A stretch of 64,000 nucleotides of DNA from Druceiella hillmani (GCA_039881145.1 JAYKKI010000005.1:25685001-25749000), one strand, 5' to 3'. Shown: positions 35,301 through 48,284, counted from the stretch's first letter. Numbers and translations: made by a program. Notes: generated by a model not told the origin, from the sequence alone.

Positions 35301-36589
35301 TGAAACACTGATGTCAATCTCGATGAATTAAGGCATGCTAATAATAACTAATCTAAAATTTTCCGAATATTGAAAAAACCTGAAAACCAGTTCATCGCTT
35401 TAAAGCATTCTTTTAGAAAATTGTATAAGTTAATATTAAATTTATAAATATGTGTCAGCACTTTTTGTTTCTTCACCTTCGACAAATTGGATGAGTAATT
35501 TTAAAATTAATGTAATTATATTGATGAATTTTTCGATAAGCATTGAATAATTCTTTACATTGAATCTTGTATTTATGGTTAATGTGCTGAATTTTATTTA
35601 ATACACTAATATAAACTATAAATAATTTACAGTTTTGACATAATTTCGCAAACAGGAATTTATTCAAATTATTTTTGATGCTTGACAATGTGATGTTCTA
35701 TTACAACCGACTACTAATTTATAATATTTAAGCTAATTTTGTTAATGGTTTTGACAGATAAATATGTTTTTCGAAACGTCCTTACAAATGACCAAATATA
35801 TAAAAATAAAAAAAACAGATGAAGTGAAGAAAAAATCGTAACCATGATTGTAATTTTCATAAAATATTACGATAATTTATTTTCCATCGATCCCAAGAAC
35901 TATTTATTTAGATAAAAGTGGAATACTTTCATCTAAATAAATACGAATGAATATTTAAAATTTAATAAAAATATAATAAATGTAAAACTAAATCCTGAAT
36001 TCGTTTTTAAGCCTTCAAAGGAGAATTTTTTTAGATGACTGGATTAGAAATTATCTTATAACCTGAAAAACCGTCTCTCTTAAGGGAAGCGTTATTAAAA
36101 ATAAATAACTATTGGAGTTTATTTTTGAAATAACTTAGACATTTTTTGTGTCTGTTATTCCCTCATATTTATTTTGCGCTTCATCGCTTTTATAATACTA
36201 TTATTTATTTTATTTATTACACAAGTAATAAAAGATTTTTAACCAAATTTCTTTAACAAATTAACTCACCCGTGCGGTTAATTACTTTTATTTATGTAGT
36301 GATTTGCATTAGTTCCTTGTTTTACTTTGAATTTATAGGCTTTCCTGGGTAAGTCCTCTAAAATTACTATAGGAAATTAACTAAAATTACCTCATAAAAC
36401 TGATGAAAATAATTATAAATGTATATGATAAAAAGACAAATCATAAAATTGTTACACCAGTTCAAATATAACAAGTATACAGTAAATAATATTTATAATG
36501 ATACTCATGACTCGTAACGAAAAACAGAATGAGTGAATAATGACTATAGCAAGCTGACCAGCATTGTAGGAAGGTAAGCATTATACAAG
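35301..36589. other. unassigned very AT-rich DNA
   Basis: One hairpin at 35901-35943. No coding or transposon motif recognised. Confidence 0.55.
35901..35943. repeat. 19-bp hairpin, one mismatch, 5-nt loop
   Basis: TATTTATTTAGATAAAAGT, loop GGAAT, mirrored with a single mismatch. Confidence 0.82.
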
Positions 36590-36920
36590 ACACTCCCCGT
36601 TGTTATCACCTTTTTTAGTTCTACAGCCTGTTATACAGGCCTTCTTTACCTCAACGATATGCCTTCCTTATCTCCTATCCAGGGCACTTTATTTGCTTTC
36701 TTTGATCCATAGAAATTTTATGTCCCACTCAATGTCGTTTAGACTCTGATCAAGGCTAGATTTATTTTTGGTGACTCTGTTTTTGGAAATTTAATTTTTA
36801 ACTGGCAATCATCTGATATTTTTAACAGGTGATCGTCTGCTTTGCACAAACGGCTTAGCCATCTCAATTTATGAACCGTGATAACTCGTTAAAAGTTCTA
36901 TATACAATTTTGATATTGTA
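36590..36920 (-). pseudogene. possible non-LTR reverse transcriptase C-terminal tail
   Basis: In broken minus-strand frames, MAK/WLSRLCKADDHLLKI followed about 60 residues later by SALDRR.GRHIVEVKKA resembles the conserved tail of many insect non-LTR polyproteins, where a 'LRWLGHV.R..D' block precedes an 'A.DR..WR.+V..A' block. Several stops interrupt it. The match is short and from memory; it could be coincidence. Confidence 0.35.
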
Positions 36921-37391
36921 TATGATTCTGAATTATTTACCCACCATCCACCAAATCTTCTTAAATATCACACGCGAATCAAACTCATAAGTCTATTATT
37001 TTATTAAATCAACATGGAAGCGTTTCTCTAGCAGTATATTCGTGCTCAAAAACGATCTCGCGTTCAGCTGGACCTCATTCCTAAGCACTTGTTTATATAG
37101 AACCGTAAGGTATTTGAAGAGGAAATCGTTGTCACAATATAGCAACTAGCAATCAACTGCATATCCAATAACTTAAAAAAAAAATTGTTTTTCCTCAAAC
37201 CGACATTATTAAATAAGAACTTGAAGAGACCAAGTTCAAACTCTAGCTCATATACAAATGTTAATAGGACATAGTATACGTTAAATAGGACGTAGATCTA
37301 TATACACGCATTTTAGAATTTATAAATTTGTCTTTATTTCAAAAAATTAGACCTAATATCGTAATAGAAATGTTATATTATAAATGTATCA

Positions 37392-37585
37392 CAGGTAACT
37401 CTGGGTGATTATGAATAATGTCAACGGAATCATTCGATTGTGAAAATATCTCATTTGTGATCGTCAGTAATTAGTGATTAGTAGCGTACAAATGCAAATG
37501 AACGAATGACAACGAACATTCAATAGATTTCATGTTATCAACATTAATGAACTGAACAAAGAGCAACGCTGTGCGAGTATGTGAA
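37392..37585 (+). repeat. dispersed repeat, copy 2 (inverted partner at 30.3 kb)
   Basis: Plus-strand copy of the 30285-30475 repeat. The two lie 7 kb apart in opposite orientation. Confidence 0.6.
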
Positions 37586-38560
37586 ATGATTAACATTATT
37601 TTATTATGTTATTTCAGAAAACCTTTGAGGTATCGCTTTACGATCTTGGAGCAAATATAAAACTTTCGAATAAATGTACTTAGCTTAAATGATAATACTC
37701 GATTTGAAGTTTTAATAAATTAGCAGATTTAGTAATAACTACCCATTATCATATAATTTTGAGGATCTAAATGATTATTAATTTAATTTTCAGTTATTGA
37801 TGAAACTTTTTAGTAGATAATTAGATTATGGAAATAATTTATAACTCAGTGTAGGTGAAATTTCCATTAAATTTGTAAATAACAAATAATAATATTATAT
37901 TCCGCAAGAATTTCTCAAATGTATTGCCAGAATATTTTCCACAGACGTAAAAATATGATAAACATCTTGAAAAAACCTGTCAAGCACTAATAAAAGATTA
38001 CAAGGGTTTCACAAAAATATTGCCACATATAAACATTTATGCGTACACAGTATTTCTGGTAAAATAATTGCAAATATTCATTACTCACACTAAAGATATT
38101 ATAAATTATTATAAACTACGATTTTCTCAGACTTAAAAACATGGTGCATATTTAAAAAATTATCTATAATCTAGGATAATCCCTACAGTTTTAGTATAAT
38201 CTTCTAGTCAGATTTTAAAAACCCTATTTTTTCATGTTTTCCAGCTCAATAGTTTTGTAAATAAGGGCCCTTATTTCCGAAACTAGTAGTACGAAACAAA
38301 ATTTTATATTTTTGAGTATTGTTTAAAATAATTAAAAAACTCAGTTTGGAAAATTTAGGAACGGTGGACCTAGTTTTTTGGTATATTGTCTAATATATCT
38401 CTAAAGTCACAATACATAAAATTAGAAAAAAAAATATTTTTGAAACACTATAAACGGAATTTAGAAAAAAATCCAGTAATTAATTTACTCTCCTTAAAGT
38501 TTTTAAACAAATATTTATGAGTATTTTATTGCGATATGTGAGGGTTAACATATATTATTA

Positions 38561-38692
38561 CAGTGCCAAATTTCAAATTTTTACGTCAAACGGTTTCTGA
38601 GAAAAAATGTAGTGAGGAACGTATAGACAGATATGTAAGTGATCGTATAAGGCTTCCATTTTTCCTTTTAAGGTACGGAAACTAATTATGAA
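38561..38692 (+). repeat. TACGGAAAC-tailed dispersed repeat, copy 2
   Basis: CCAAATTTCAAATTTTTACG, TCAAACGGTTTCTGAG, AGACAGATATG, GTGATCGTATAAGGCTTCC and AAGGTACGGAAAC occur in order. This is the most complete copy in the window. Confidence 0.65.
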
Positions 38693-39239
38693 TTTTTTAA
38701 ACATCGCATAAACTTTTCTAGTAAATTTTACGAAAAAATCTTACAACGCTAATTTATCCCATAATTTTTGATTTGGCAATTTCGAAGATAAGAGAAATAA
38801 TATTTTTTGAAAATTTTCTAAAATACAATATTTATAAAATTGTCTTATGGAAATTTTTTACCAAAAAATTTTTGGAGCGCAATAATTTGCTATTTTAATT
38901 AATATCCCAAAGGTATATTAAATATGAAATAAAAAATCAGTTTCGAGACTGTACTTGCCCCTAAATATGTCCACATGCATAGTAGTTTTTTTATTGTTAA
39001 GTATTTATGTATATCTAAACTGAGGACATTTTTGGTCACATCTAACTGTCTTACATAAAATTCTAAAATAAAGATTGTTGAAATCTTTACGAATCTATCT
39101 TTGATTTTTTTACTGTAATCAAACGGTACAAAAATTAAAAAGAAATGCAATTTCCATTCTTTGACCTTATAAAATTAACTACTAATATTTTTCTATGTTA
39201 ACTATTGAGAATGGTTCAGGTTATTATGCTCTTCATCAT

Positions 39240-39490
39240 ACTAACTTTCAACTTTTTATGTCAGATGGTTTCTAAAAAAAGGGGGAAAAGAGTCTATCAA
39301 TGGTCAAATGTCAGATTTCCAAATAAACGGTGATTTTATAAAAGTAACGTTTTTAAGGATCGACGCCATAAAAAATTATAAAAGTAATCATTATAGTATC
39401 ACTCCCGTATACTTCCATCTCTCCATCTGTCACAGCCAATTTATTCCGTCTCAAACATCGTTTGATGTAAAAACTCGAAATTTAGCATAG
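39240..39490. repeat. head-to-head pair of TACGGAAAC-repeat ends
   Basis: 39240-39280 carries the plus-strand start of the repeat (ACTTTCAACTTTTTATGTCA then GATGGTTTCT). 39405-39490 carries the same start in reverse complement (AAATTTCGAGTTTTTACATC, AAACGATGTTTGAG, CTGTGACAGATGGAGAG). So two partial copies face each other across about 130 bp. Confidence 0.55.
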
Positions 39491-39989
39491 TTACGAAGCA
39501 CATATTTTAATTAATATCCAAAATATTTTTTAGGATATCAATTAAAGGATAAATTTATAATAATTATGAAACTATTATTCCAGTATTTTACGTAAGACAA
39601 TTCTTGAAGCATTGCTGAAAATGTCCCCTCAGTTTTTTGCAGAAAACTTTTATATAAAGTAAATTTTTAAGGTGATAGCAGTATTCAAAATATACTACTT
39701 GTCTTGAACTTGGAATTAGTGATTACTAATTTTATATTTCATTTTTTAAATGAATGATATGCATTATAATTACCCACCTACAATCAAAACAGTTGTAACT
39801 GTAAGTAAATAGATAAATAAACAGAAATAATAGTATCTCTTTTCTTGCTTCTATTAACAGTAAATATTTCTTATTATATGCAGTTTATTTCAAGTAGCGA
39901 GTGTAACATTTTTTTCACTCGCCTCCGGAGTTAAAAGGTTTTATGGCAAAATTAAAATTATTTAAGGTAATCACAAGATTCGAGAATCT

Positions 39990-40185
39990 TAATTTTTAAT
40001 TAATAAAAAAGAATTTTAATTTTTAATTAATATTGTTCTAATTAATTATACATGAAATTATAATTGTTCATTACTTTTAGTATCGGTTTTGTCACTTACA
40101 ACCTGACGAAATATATTTTAATAGCGATATATATTCGAAATAAATTCGTAACAAGTGAATGAAAAAAATTTTAATTAATTCTATC
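39990..40185 (+). repeat. inverted pair 5, left arm
   Basis: Matches 40595-40815 in reverse complement: AATTTTTAATTAATATTGTT, AATTATACATGAAA, AGT.TCGGTTTTGTCA, ACAACCTGACGAAATATA and CAAGTGA.TGAAAAAAA. The whole structure is about 0.83 kb with a 0.4-kb spacer. Confidence 0.75.
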
Positions 40186-40594
40186 TTTTTTCACCATTTT
40201 TACGAACTGCGGAAAATAATACTAATAATACTAATAAATAATATAAAGAAGAACAGTGGACTGACAGTTTTAAATAAATAATTATTTTTAAAACTACACC
40301 CACAAGTAAGTTTTATCTTTATTTCCCAAAACTAAAGACCTAGTTATCAGAAAGCTTTTGTAGCGATATATTTACAGAGATGGAAATATTAACAACCAGT
40401 TATGTAGGAATAGTGAAATTTTACTGAGCTTTGATCTGTCATTACCTAACAAGAGTGATGCATTTTAGCATGGCAATGATTTACGTTTCATAATTTTTTC
40501 ATATAATTCTAGTTTGACCAATTAAAATTTATTTTGTATTGGGCTATATTGTTACCTGACAATTAATTAAAATAAAAAGTTCTTTACTAATGCC

Positions 40595-40815
40595 TCTCAT
40601 TACGTCGCTTCGAAATTTTTTTTCACTCACTTGTGATGAATCTCTTTCAATTTTGTTTAAACTATATTTCGTCAGGTTGTAAGAATGTTATAAATGACAA
40701 AACCGACACTACAAGTAAAGAACAATTCGAGTTTCATGTATAATTGATTACAACAATATTAATTAAAATTAAAATTCTTATGATTCTGCAAATTAATTAC
40801 AAAGATATTAATTAA
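40595..40815 (-). repeat. inverted pair 5, right arm
   Basis: Partner of 39990-40185. It has a ~20-bp private insertion around 40684-40702 (AATGTTATAAATG) between the shared GGTTGTAAG and GACAAAACCGA blocks. Confidence 0.75.
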
Positions 40816-42056
40816 AATTATGCTACGAGAATGTAACAATGGTGTCCAAAAGAGACTAAAATCTATTGACCGTAAAGCCTTATTATATTTTTTTTTCCAT
40901 TCAAAATTTTAATCGTTAATTCTATTAGAATTGACTATGTATAATCAAAACTTTCTTTAAATGCAAATTTAATATATTTTTGCCTTATACAGTAAATCAA
41001 TTACAATAATTTAGGAATCATTATTTGTAACAAGGTAGATTAAATGATAAAACAAGTAACGTTTTGAAATATTACCATTGTTGTTAATTACATCACCCAT
41101 AAAACTAATAGTTATAAAAGATATATAATCACAAGATCGCTCTAGACTATGTCAGAATACACGTACATGTGCTGTGTCTTGCCTTTTAATAAGACATCGA
41201 ATCTTAGGAAGTATTAAATTGATAATTATCATGTTAAATCTGCAGTTGTGCATTGTTCGTTGTCATAAAAGGAAAAAAAAACGTAAAACATACGACCGCA
41301 CTGAACCCAAATTAGGATTTGTTATTTTTTACACAAGCATCTCAGTTTTTCATGAATTAAAAAGACATTACTTAAATATATATCATTATAAATACATATA
41401 CGATAAACATCTTATATCTTTTAGAAAGTTTTAGGATGAAAGATTTCATTAAAGTTTTATCCGCTTAAAATTATTTGAAGTAAATAAAAACACTTCCCAG
41501 AAGCGACAAATATAATAGATATTAATAACCGAAATGTAAGGAGTCTCTTTAAAATTATATTTGAATTAAATTTAATACATTACTTGCTTAATAACTTAAT
41601 AATATTTAATATCAAATTTTAAACATTCCGCGATGAATAATGCTCTGTTTAAGTTTAGTTTTAGTTCAAATGGACGGACTCATTCCAAATACGGACAGCG
41701 ATGTTCGGACAAGTTTTGTACAACAAAAGTATGTTGTTTCAAAGTATCATGTTTAATGGATGAATAATAATACATTTTATGCCGTAACTAGAATAGGGAA
41801 AAGTGAATAAACATTTTTTGAAACTATATCTTCAAAAATTGGTGATTAATACATAAAAATACAAAAATATGTATTTGTATTTAAAAAGTTTTGTCATTCT
41901 TCACAAAAATAATTATCAAAATGAACTGGATTTGCTTAGATTAAACTAATTTAGAAAATACTAAACAGTACTACAGTGATAACCTGGGCAACGTCAGTTT
42001 GTCCTAATAACAAAATTTTCACTACTGCCTAAACTAGTATCACTTAAGCAAACCCA
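40816..42056. other. unassigned AT-rich DNA
   Basis: An 86-codon open frame at 41174-41434 has a Lys/Arg-rich patch (HKRKKKRKTYDR) but no recognisable family. Nothing else supported. Confidence 0.5.
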
Positions 42057-42060
42057 ACGT

Positions 42061-42316
42061 GTTAGATTAGGTTAAGTTAGGATATATTATGTTAGGCTTG
42101 GCTAGGTTATGTTAGGTTAGATTAGTTTAGGTTAGGTTAACTTATTTTATCTTAGGTTATATTAGGTTATGCTAGGCTAGATTAGGTCAGGTTAGGCTTG
42201 CATATGTTATATTGGATTAAATTAGATCAGGATATTATGTTAGGTCAGGTCAAGCTAGAGCTGGCTAGGTTAGTTTAGGTGTGATTAACTATGTTAACTT
42301 TGTTTTGTTAGGTTAG
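42061..42316 (+). repeat. degenerate TTAGG-type array
   Basis: About 255 bp dominated by GGTTAGGTTAG, TTAGGTTA and near variants (TTAGATTAG, GCTAGG, GGTCAGG), all on one strand. The unit matches the (TTAGG)n telomere repeat of most insects, but is heavily substituted and lies inside complex sequence, so it is interstitial and old, or simply a TTAGGT-type minisatellite. Confidence 0.75.
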
Positions 42317-42372
42317 TTTTCATAAATACATTAAGACGATCTAGCAGGTTTATTTTATTATATATTACTTTA

Positions 42373-42378
<6 letters not shown>

Positions 42379-42438
<60 letters not shown>

Positions 42439-42450
42439 ATATATATTATA
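42379..42450. repeat. (TA)n(TG)n microsatellite
   Basis: TA run followed by (TG)8 then TA, 60 bp downstream of the TTAGG-type array. Confidence 0.95.
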
Positions 42451-43076
42451 AATAAACACGCGTAGCATATCAAATTGCATCACACCTGACGATTGAATAA
42501 AATTTTAAAGTTCAGCTCATTCAATCCGACCAAACTCGCGGTAGATGTGACAATTTTAAATTATATGTCGTTTTTACTTATATTTATTATTCTAAAGAGT
42601 CAGCAAACAACTACGACCCATTTACCTGAGCTTTGGGCGATTTTTCAAGGTGTGCACAAAGGAAACGAATCGTCGACATAAATAGCACCGTTCACATTTA
42701 TTCACATGCATCAAGTTTTTACTAGGATTAAACATTGGGAATAATTTTAAAAACTTTATGTTTGGTACGTCGTTTTATAGCAACATTACGAAGAAATATT
42801 TATACGCAATATCTCTAAATGCTCATAAGCACTTTTTTTCTAGTTTACCCTATTATTTATACTCTGGATCGTTTCTGGAAAATGTGTGATTCACATTTTT
42901 ATACTTTCATATGTTTAATTGAAAATTATTTTGTTCATTAACAGTTCAGTAGTGAATCAAGCAATTTACATGCACGTAATAGAAATTAAATTAATGAACT
43001 GAAGAGAAACTCATACAAATATATAGCATCGCTTCAAGTTATAATAAAATATGGCTTTAGCTTACTAATTTTTAAA

Positions 43077-43077
<1 letters not shown>

Positions 43078-43168
<91 letters not shown>

Positions 43169-43175
43169 GTATATA

Positions 43176-43211
<36 letters not shown>
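43078..43211. repeat. (TA)n microsatellite
   Basis: About 134 bp with a single interrupted zone (TGTATATGTATATATATTT, about 43162-43180). Confidence 0.95.
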
Positions 43212-43213
<2 letters not shown>

Positions 43214-45450
43214 TTATCTAAAGTGATTAAACACTTTTATTTCTGAAAACAAATAAACGCAGTGGAGCAATGTCTTGTACATTTATTTACTTTTGAAATG
43301 TGATTTTAGGGAAATGTTTAAACCGAATAGAACTGAACCGAATTCGAGTGTATTGCAGCTACGAGATAGCGTAGATAACAATCCGGTGCAAGCTACAGTT
43401 TATCTGAATCGATTTAATTTATATGCAATAAAATGTTTTGAAAGCAATTTTTTGCATATTAAACTCGTTTTCAAAATGTTGATTTATGATTTATCGATCT
43501 AAATATCGAAACTTAATCATGGAATTCTTAAGTTGAGATTCCTCCGAAAACTATTCTTAATGTGGAAAATACTGCTTACATTCTCTCTTTCTAACTGGTA
43601 TATTGTGTTTCATTTAAATTTAAATTTGTACTTCTACTTCTACCTACGATCATTCAGAAAAATATAAGGTTTTTACGTATAGAGCTTATGAGATGCATAC
43701 AAAATACTGGCATTTATATTGTTACTGTTACTGACATTAGCAGCTGACAATGTAAATACGTGCGCCCATTCTTATACAGTTGGTATAACTTCTATTATTA
43801 ATGTGTTATAGAATTTACTTGTTATAAATCCATCAGAAAAAGTACTCTTTCAAGATCTGATATTAAGGTGGATAATAAATAAATCACACTAGCTCAAAAT
43901 GGAGACCCAATCATTACGTAATCGCTGCACAAACAGGAAATAAATTATTTTTAGCAACAGTCTCGCAGCTACAATTTCAATCTGCCTAATTATGATCGGA
44001 GAGACAGTTGCGGGAAATTTTTGCGACAGGCGTTTACCAACCTATCGTTATTCAAGTTATTATTGCACCTTTCTAGCGATTGGTTTATTTAGAACCATTG
44101 TTTTGAATTATTGAATGGATGTCGTGGTTACGACCCGATGCTTGTCGAGAAGAGCGCAACCCTTCATCGACGATGTTGGCCAACATTTTACACTCGCTTT
44201 GAGGAGTTCCAATTGTTTCATTACGACTTCTGCTTACACTTTTTATTACTTTATCTAAAAAAAATAAATCTGAAAATACCATGGTAATATGTGAAAAATG
44301 GAAATCGTAAAATGGAAGTTTGAAAAGTTAATTAATCTTTACAAACGAAGTGGTACAATTTGAATGATTACCATATTTGAAAGCGTTTTGACCTGTGTGT
44401 GATTATTTTCAAAAGTAAGGATTGTTCAAATAAGGTTTACGCTACGAAAATAAGTGTGCGAGAAATAAAGTATCCATCAGAAAATTATATTCCTTTAAAA
44501 AAAGTTATTTAGAGAGTTCAACAGATAAAAGAGAATATTTAATTAGATAACATTTCATCTAGAATGTCCATTTGTAAAAAAAATCATAGAATAAAGCAGT
44601 CTCTTTTTAATACACTTGAACTGTAAAAAATTGCATAAATTAGAATATTTTTCTTCTAAGACATTCACAATATTTCAAATTTTTTTCAGCAGTCAGTACG
44701 GATCAATGGGTATTCTCTTGCTTAAATTAAATGTTACACGCCTACTTCTCACATTTTTGCAAAAATGGGAATATTGAAGAAAATTAATAAAAATATTTCG
44801 CTGGTAAATCACATCAATACATGAAAAGTAATGTGTACATGCAATCATAAAAATTAAATTTTATGTAAAACTACTTCCCCGTACGAATAATCCACAAACC
44901 ACCAAATGGTAACATAATGTGAAAATAAGTAAGTTAAAGGTATTTTATTTTTAAAAGTAATATTTAAAGTCCTATTGTAAGGAAATGTTATTATTATGTG
45001 CAATATATTTTATTGTAAAATTTTTTCCTAAACTTTTTTTGAACTTCTTGATTTAAAAAACTTTTTTGAAAACAATATTAGAACTAATATTGTGATCTTT
45101 GTTTATTTTTTGGCTATGGGGATTAACATTTTTTTACGAACTCGTAATATTCTTAGCAAAGCCACTTCTATTAGTGTGGTCCTGATTTTTTGGGGTTGAA
45201 AAATTAGCTAGGTTTTCCGCTATATGATTCTCTACCTTAAAATAATGAATATTTTTAATTTGTCTTTGAAAGGTTTTAGAGGCCGCTCCAACTATGAATC
45301 CGGCTTATTGACTCTGTTATGTTTGTTAAGCCTATTTTGAAATAAAATAGAATGCAGAAAGACTCACTAGCTCACCACAGTCACCCTTGTTCCTCCTCCT
45401 CCTTTATCTTACGTTTCCCTGCGCCCATGCAACCCCGCCCTGAACCTAAG
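43212..45450. other. unassigned AT-rich DNA
   Basis: A less AT-rich patch at 43940-44230 and a minus-strand open frame of 65 codons there (44085-44282) are not recognised. A pyrimidine-rich stretch at 45383-45440 precedes the next pseudogene. Confidence 0.5.
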
Positions 45451-45529
45451 GTCTAATTCAGTCATTAGCACGAGCAGGCGCATTTTGCTTTCCAAATATA
45501 CGTACTTATTACAACTTGTCATGACGTCC

Positions 45530-46640
45530 AAGAGTAGTGGGGGGAGTTCATTAATTAGAAATAAATCCAACATTTGGTTTATCGGACAATCAACATCAAA
45601 TCTGAATCAAAATTACTTTCTATTGATGAAGTGTTACGTTTATTCTTTTACTACAAAACGAAGAAGAGAATCGTTTGGGATTCTGTGACTATGGCTACAT
45701 GGGGAGTTTTGTTGGAAAAAGGTAGTACATCAACGAAATTAAAAAATATTTAATCAGTAAAATAAAAAAAAACCTGCAACCGGTGGCTAAATCTGAAACA
45801 AATAAAGAGAACAAGAAAAATCGTTCAGAAGCATTAGAGAAACAAGATTAGCAACAAAAATAAAAAGGTTTGTTTGAAATTGCTCATTTTGAAGTGTAAA
45901 GTATTGTGAATATATAAGAGGATATGCAATTTTTATTAGCACAATGATAGAAAGATCGCTAGGGTTTGTTAAGTTTAGTAGATAAAAAAAGTTTAAGAAA
46001 AAAGTGAGCAATTGAAAAAGAAAGCAGAATGTCGCCAAAAATTGCTGAAAATTAAAAACAGAAGTATCTCGGATTTAACAGAATAATGCTTACTCTCTTC
46101 TTCAACCATGAGCGGAAAAACTACTGTATCTGATTTAGAAGTCTTATCAGAATCTGCAAATAATAATCTCCACAAAAATGAGCTCGAAAAGATATAATAA
46201 TAGCCACTTAGCTACTAGCCTTGACGTTTCTAAATTAAGTGATAGAAAAGCTGCTGCAGTCGTATTATCTACTTTGAAAAGTATAGGATGCGACATTTTA
46301 GAGTTTAATATTGATAGATCTTCTATTCGTCGACAGAGTTTGAAAAACGATTTCAAACCTCATTTTCTGTTAACGATTCATTGGGATGTCAACTTGATTG
46401 AAGATATAAATGCTCAGGAACTGCAGATCATCTGCCAATTTTGATGTCAGGACTTAAAGTTGAACACTTTCCAGCGGTTCCAAAATTTGATCGAGGAACG
46501 AGCGAAGCATGTGCGTCAGTTGTTTAGGAAACCTTAAATTCATGAGGCTTGAGCGATAAAATAAAATGATTATGATTTTACAGCGGTGAACACCGGTTTA
46601 AAAAATGGAGCTTATGTTCTTCTGGAGCATAAAATGGAAA
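45530..46640 (+). pseudogene. broken transposon-associated gene of unnamed insect family
   Basis: A run of blocks in several plus-strand frames matches a protein type I recall from many arthropod genomes and regard as transposon-derived. In order: LSIDEVLRLFFYY with KTKK and SVTMATWGVLLEK (45620-45720); basic coiled-coil-like segments (45790-46030); then a clean frame at 46178-46444 with LATSLDVSKLSDRKAAAVVL, IGCDILEFNIDRSSIRR and LLTIHWDVNLI; then, after a stop and frameshift, LMSGLKVEHFPAVPKFDRGT, ETLNS.GLSDKI and finally AVNTGLKNGAYVLLEHKM (46585-46635), expected to follow a 'CFDTT' motif here degraded. Beyond this the match ends, so roughly the first half is present. I do not know the superfamily, and no termini were found. 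Confidence 0.55.
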
Positions 46641-47040
46641 TAATTTTGTTTTACTGAAATACAAACTTGTTAGCAACCCTTAAACATTATAAAAAAAAAT
46701 TTAAAAATGCTGAAATTATTTTTAGGGTAAAAAATCAAATGCGATGGAGGCGCGCAAAAATTTTAAAATTTTTTTTTTCCCTAATAGGCCAACCCTACGT
46801 CCATGCGAAAAACTGGTTCTGGTAAATACAACTCTGCTCTATTGAGTGTCTGATCTTGCGCTGTATCATAGCAAAGGCTACCTAAAAAAAATAATTTTAT
46901 TTTAATGCCAAAAATTCACTTTTTAAAGGATTAACCACTTATAAATATTTGTCACCTTATTAGGATAAAAACTTAAGTCCAAAATGAACTTGTAAGTTGT
47001 GAATATATTAAATATCCGCTTAATTTTTATTCACTACTAA

Positions 47041-47254
47041 TAACGCGATGTAGTATTATTTCTACTTTATTTAAATCTTTGTCAATATCTTTACAAATTG
47101 CCCACCTGAATATGTTGTCATACAACGAAGTCTAGATCGCGGTTAAGAATTTAAATAAAGTATAAATAATACTACGTTACGTAGTTTCATTTAGTTGTAA
47201 AAAAATTACGTGATAATGAATTTCACTAAATTAACGCCAAATATATTCAATATT
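47041..47254. mobile_element. palindromic MITE, copy C (diverged)
   Basis: GCGATGTAGTATTATTTCTAC ... CCCACCTGAATATGTTGT, ACAACGAAGTCTAGATCG and TAGTTTCATTTAGTTG follow the MITE order, but the left half has lost about 40 bp near the centre. The right outer end (ACGCCAAATATATTCAATATT, 47234-47254) is the inverse of the left end of copies A and B, so this copy supplies the right terminus missing from them. Confidence 0.75.
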
Positions 47255-47510
47255 AACGATTCGATTATGTTTTAATCCTTAAATGCTTAAGAAATAAAAA
47301 CACATAGTTAACAACAAAACGCGAGAAAACTGTAAATTGGAACAATCATAAATCATTTGTTACATACCGGTGTAATGTAATACCTGGCAATATTCTGAAT
47401 GAAACGCTATAACGCTTACAGGCACTACATTTAACCATTTTTTAGGATAATTCTTGAATAAATAATTTACGTAAATGTCGGAATCTATTACCATTAAATG
47501 AACAAGTTTT

Positions 47511-47520
<10 letters not shown>

Positions 47521-47565
<45 letters not shown>
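47521..47565. repeat. (TA)n microsatellite abutting inverted pair 2
   Basis: Pure TA repeat, preceded by TGTGTG. It ends at the first base of the left arm of pair 2. Confidence 0.95.
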
Positions 47566-47566
<1 letters not shown>

Positions 47567-48152
47567 CAAAATTACATGCAAACGAATTTTAAAAAATAGC
47601 GTACGTTGCATTCATAAATACATAACGAAATACCATATTTTAATTTTGATAAAACTTTAAATTTACACTATGTTTACTTTATAGGAGAGAATTAATAATT
47701 TATGGAGATAGTCATGAAGTATGGTAAAGATATCGGTGGCTAATTTTCATCTCAATTTGCTTAACATTTCCATAAAGCCGATATGGAGAAAATAATTTCG
47801 TCATTATCCTATTTTCCACTTTTTATTTTCCCCATCATTTATGGTGCTTTACATACTGTCATGCCAGCCACGTGTCCTAATATAACATGACTTTTTAAAC
47901 AAAGGCATATTTCTATATAATGTGTCCCATATAACAAAGGACATATTGTCAAATATGAATTTCGTTGTTATAGTAGCGCAGATACCTTTCGCCGCGTGCC
48001 GCTAATAGCGCCATTCATCACTGGACTGCCTCAAAAGCGTCAAACGTCCGTGTGTTCTCTTTGTTTTGCGATCTATAGATGCGACTAGAATTGTGTAATG
48101 ATTTTGCCTTGCATTAATTTACGAATATAGATTATGTTTATAAATTAATATG
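47566..48152 (+). repeat. large inverted pair 2, left arm
   Basis: About 590 bp matching 52300-52944 in reverse complement. The best-conserved and least AT-rich core (about 47973-48130: CTTTCGCCGCGTGCCGCTAA, AGCGCCATTCATCACTGGAC, GTCCGTGTGTTCTCTTTG) differs from its partner at only a few sites. No open frame of note. Confidence 0.9.
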
Positions 48153-48284
48153 TTAATTTAATTAGTATTTTATTTATTTTTAGCAAAATATTGCATACAT
48201 GCAATATTAGGAATTCAGGGAAAAATTAATTTTAATATAGCAATACCTTCAATAAATAAGCTGATTTCATCATTAACACTAAGA

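Noticed and set aside
38100..40900. Extremely AT-rich stretch considered as nuclear mitochondrial DNA
   Set aside because: No mitochondrial protein or rRNA motifs in any frame.
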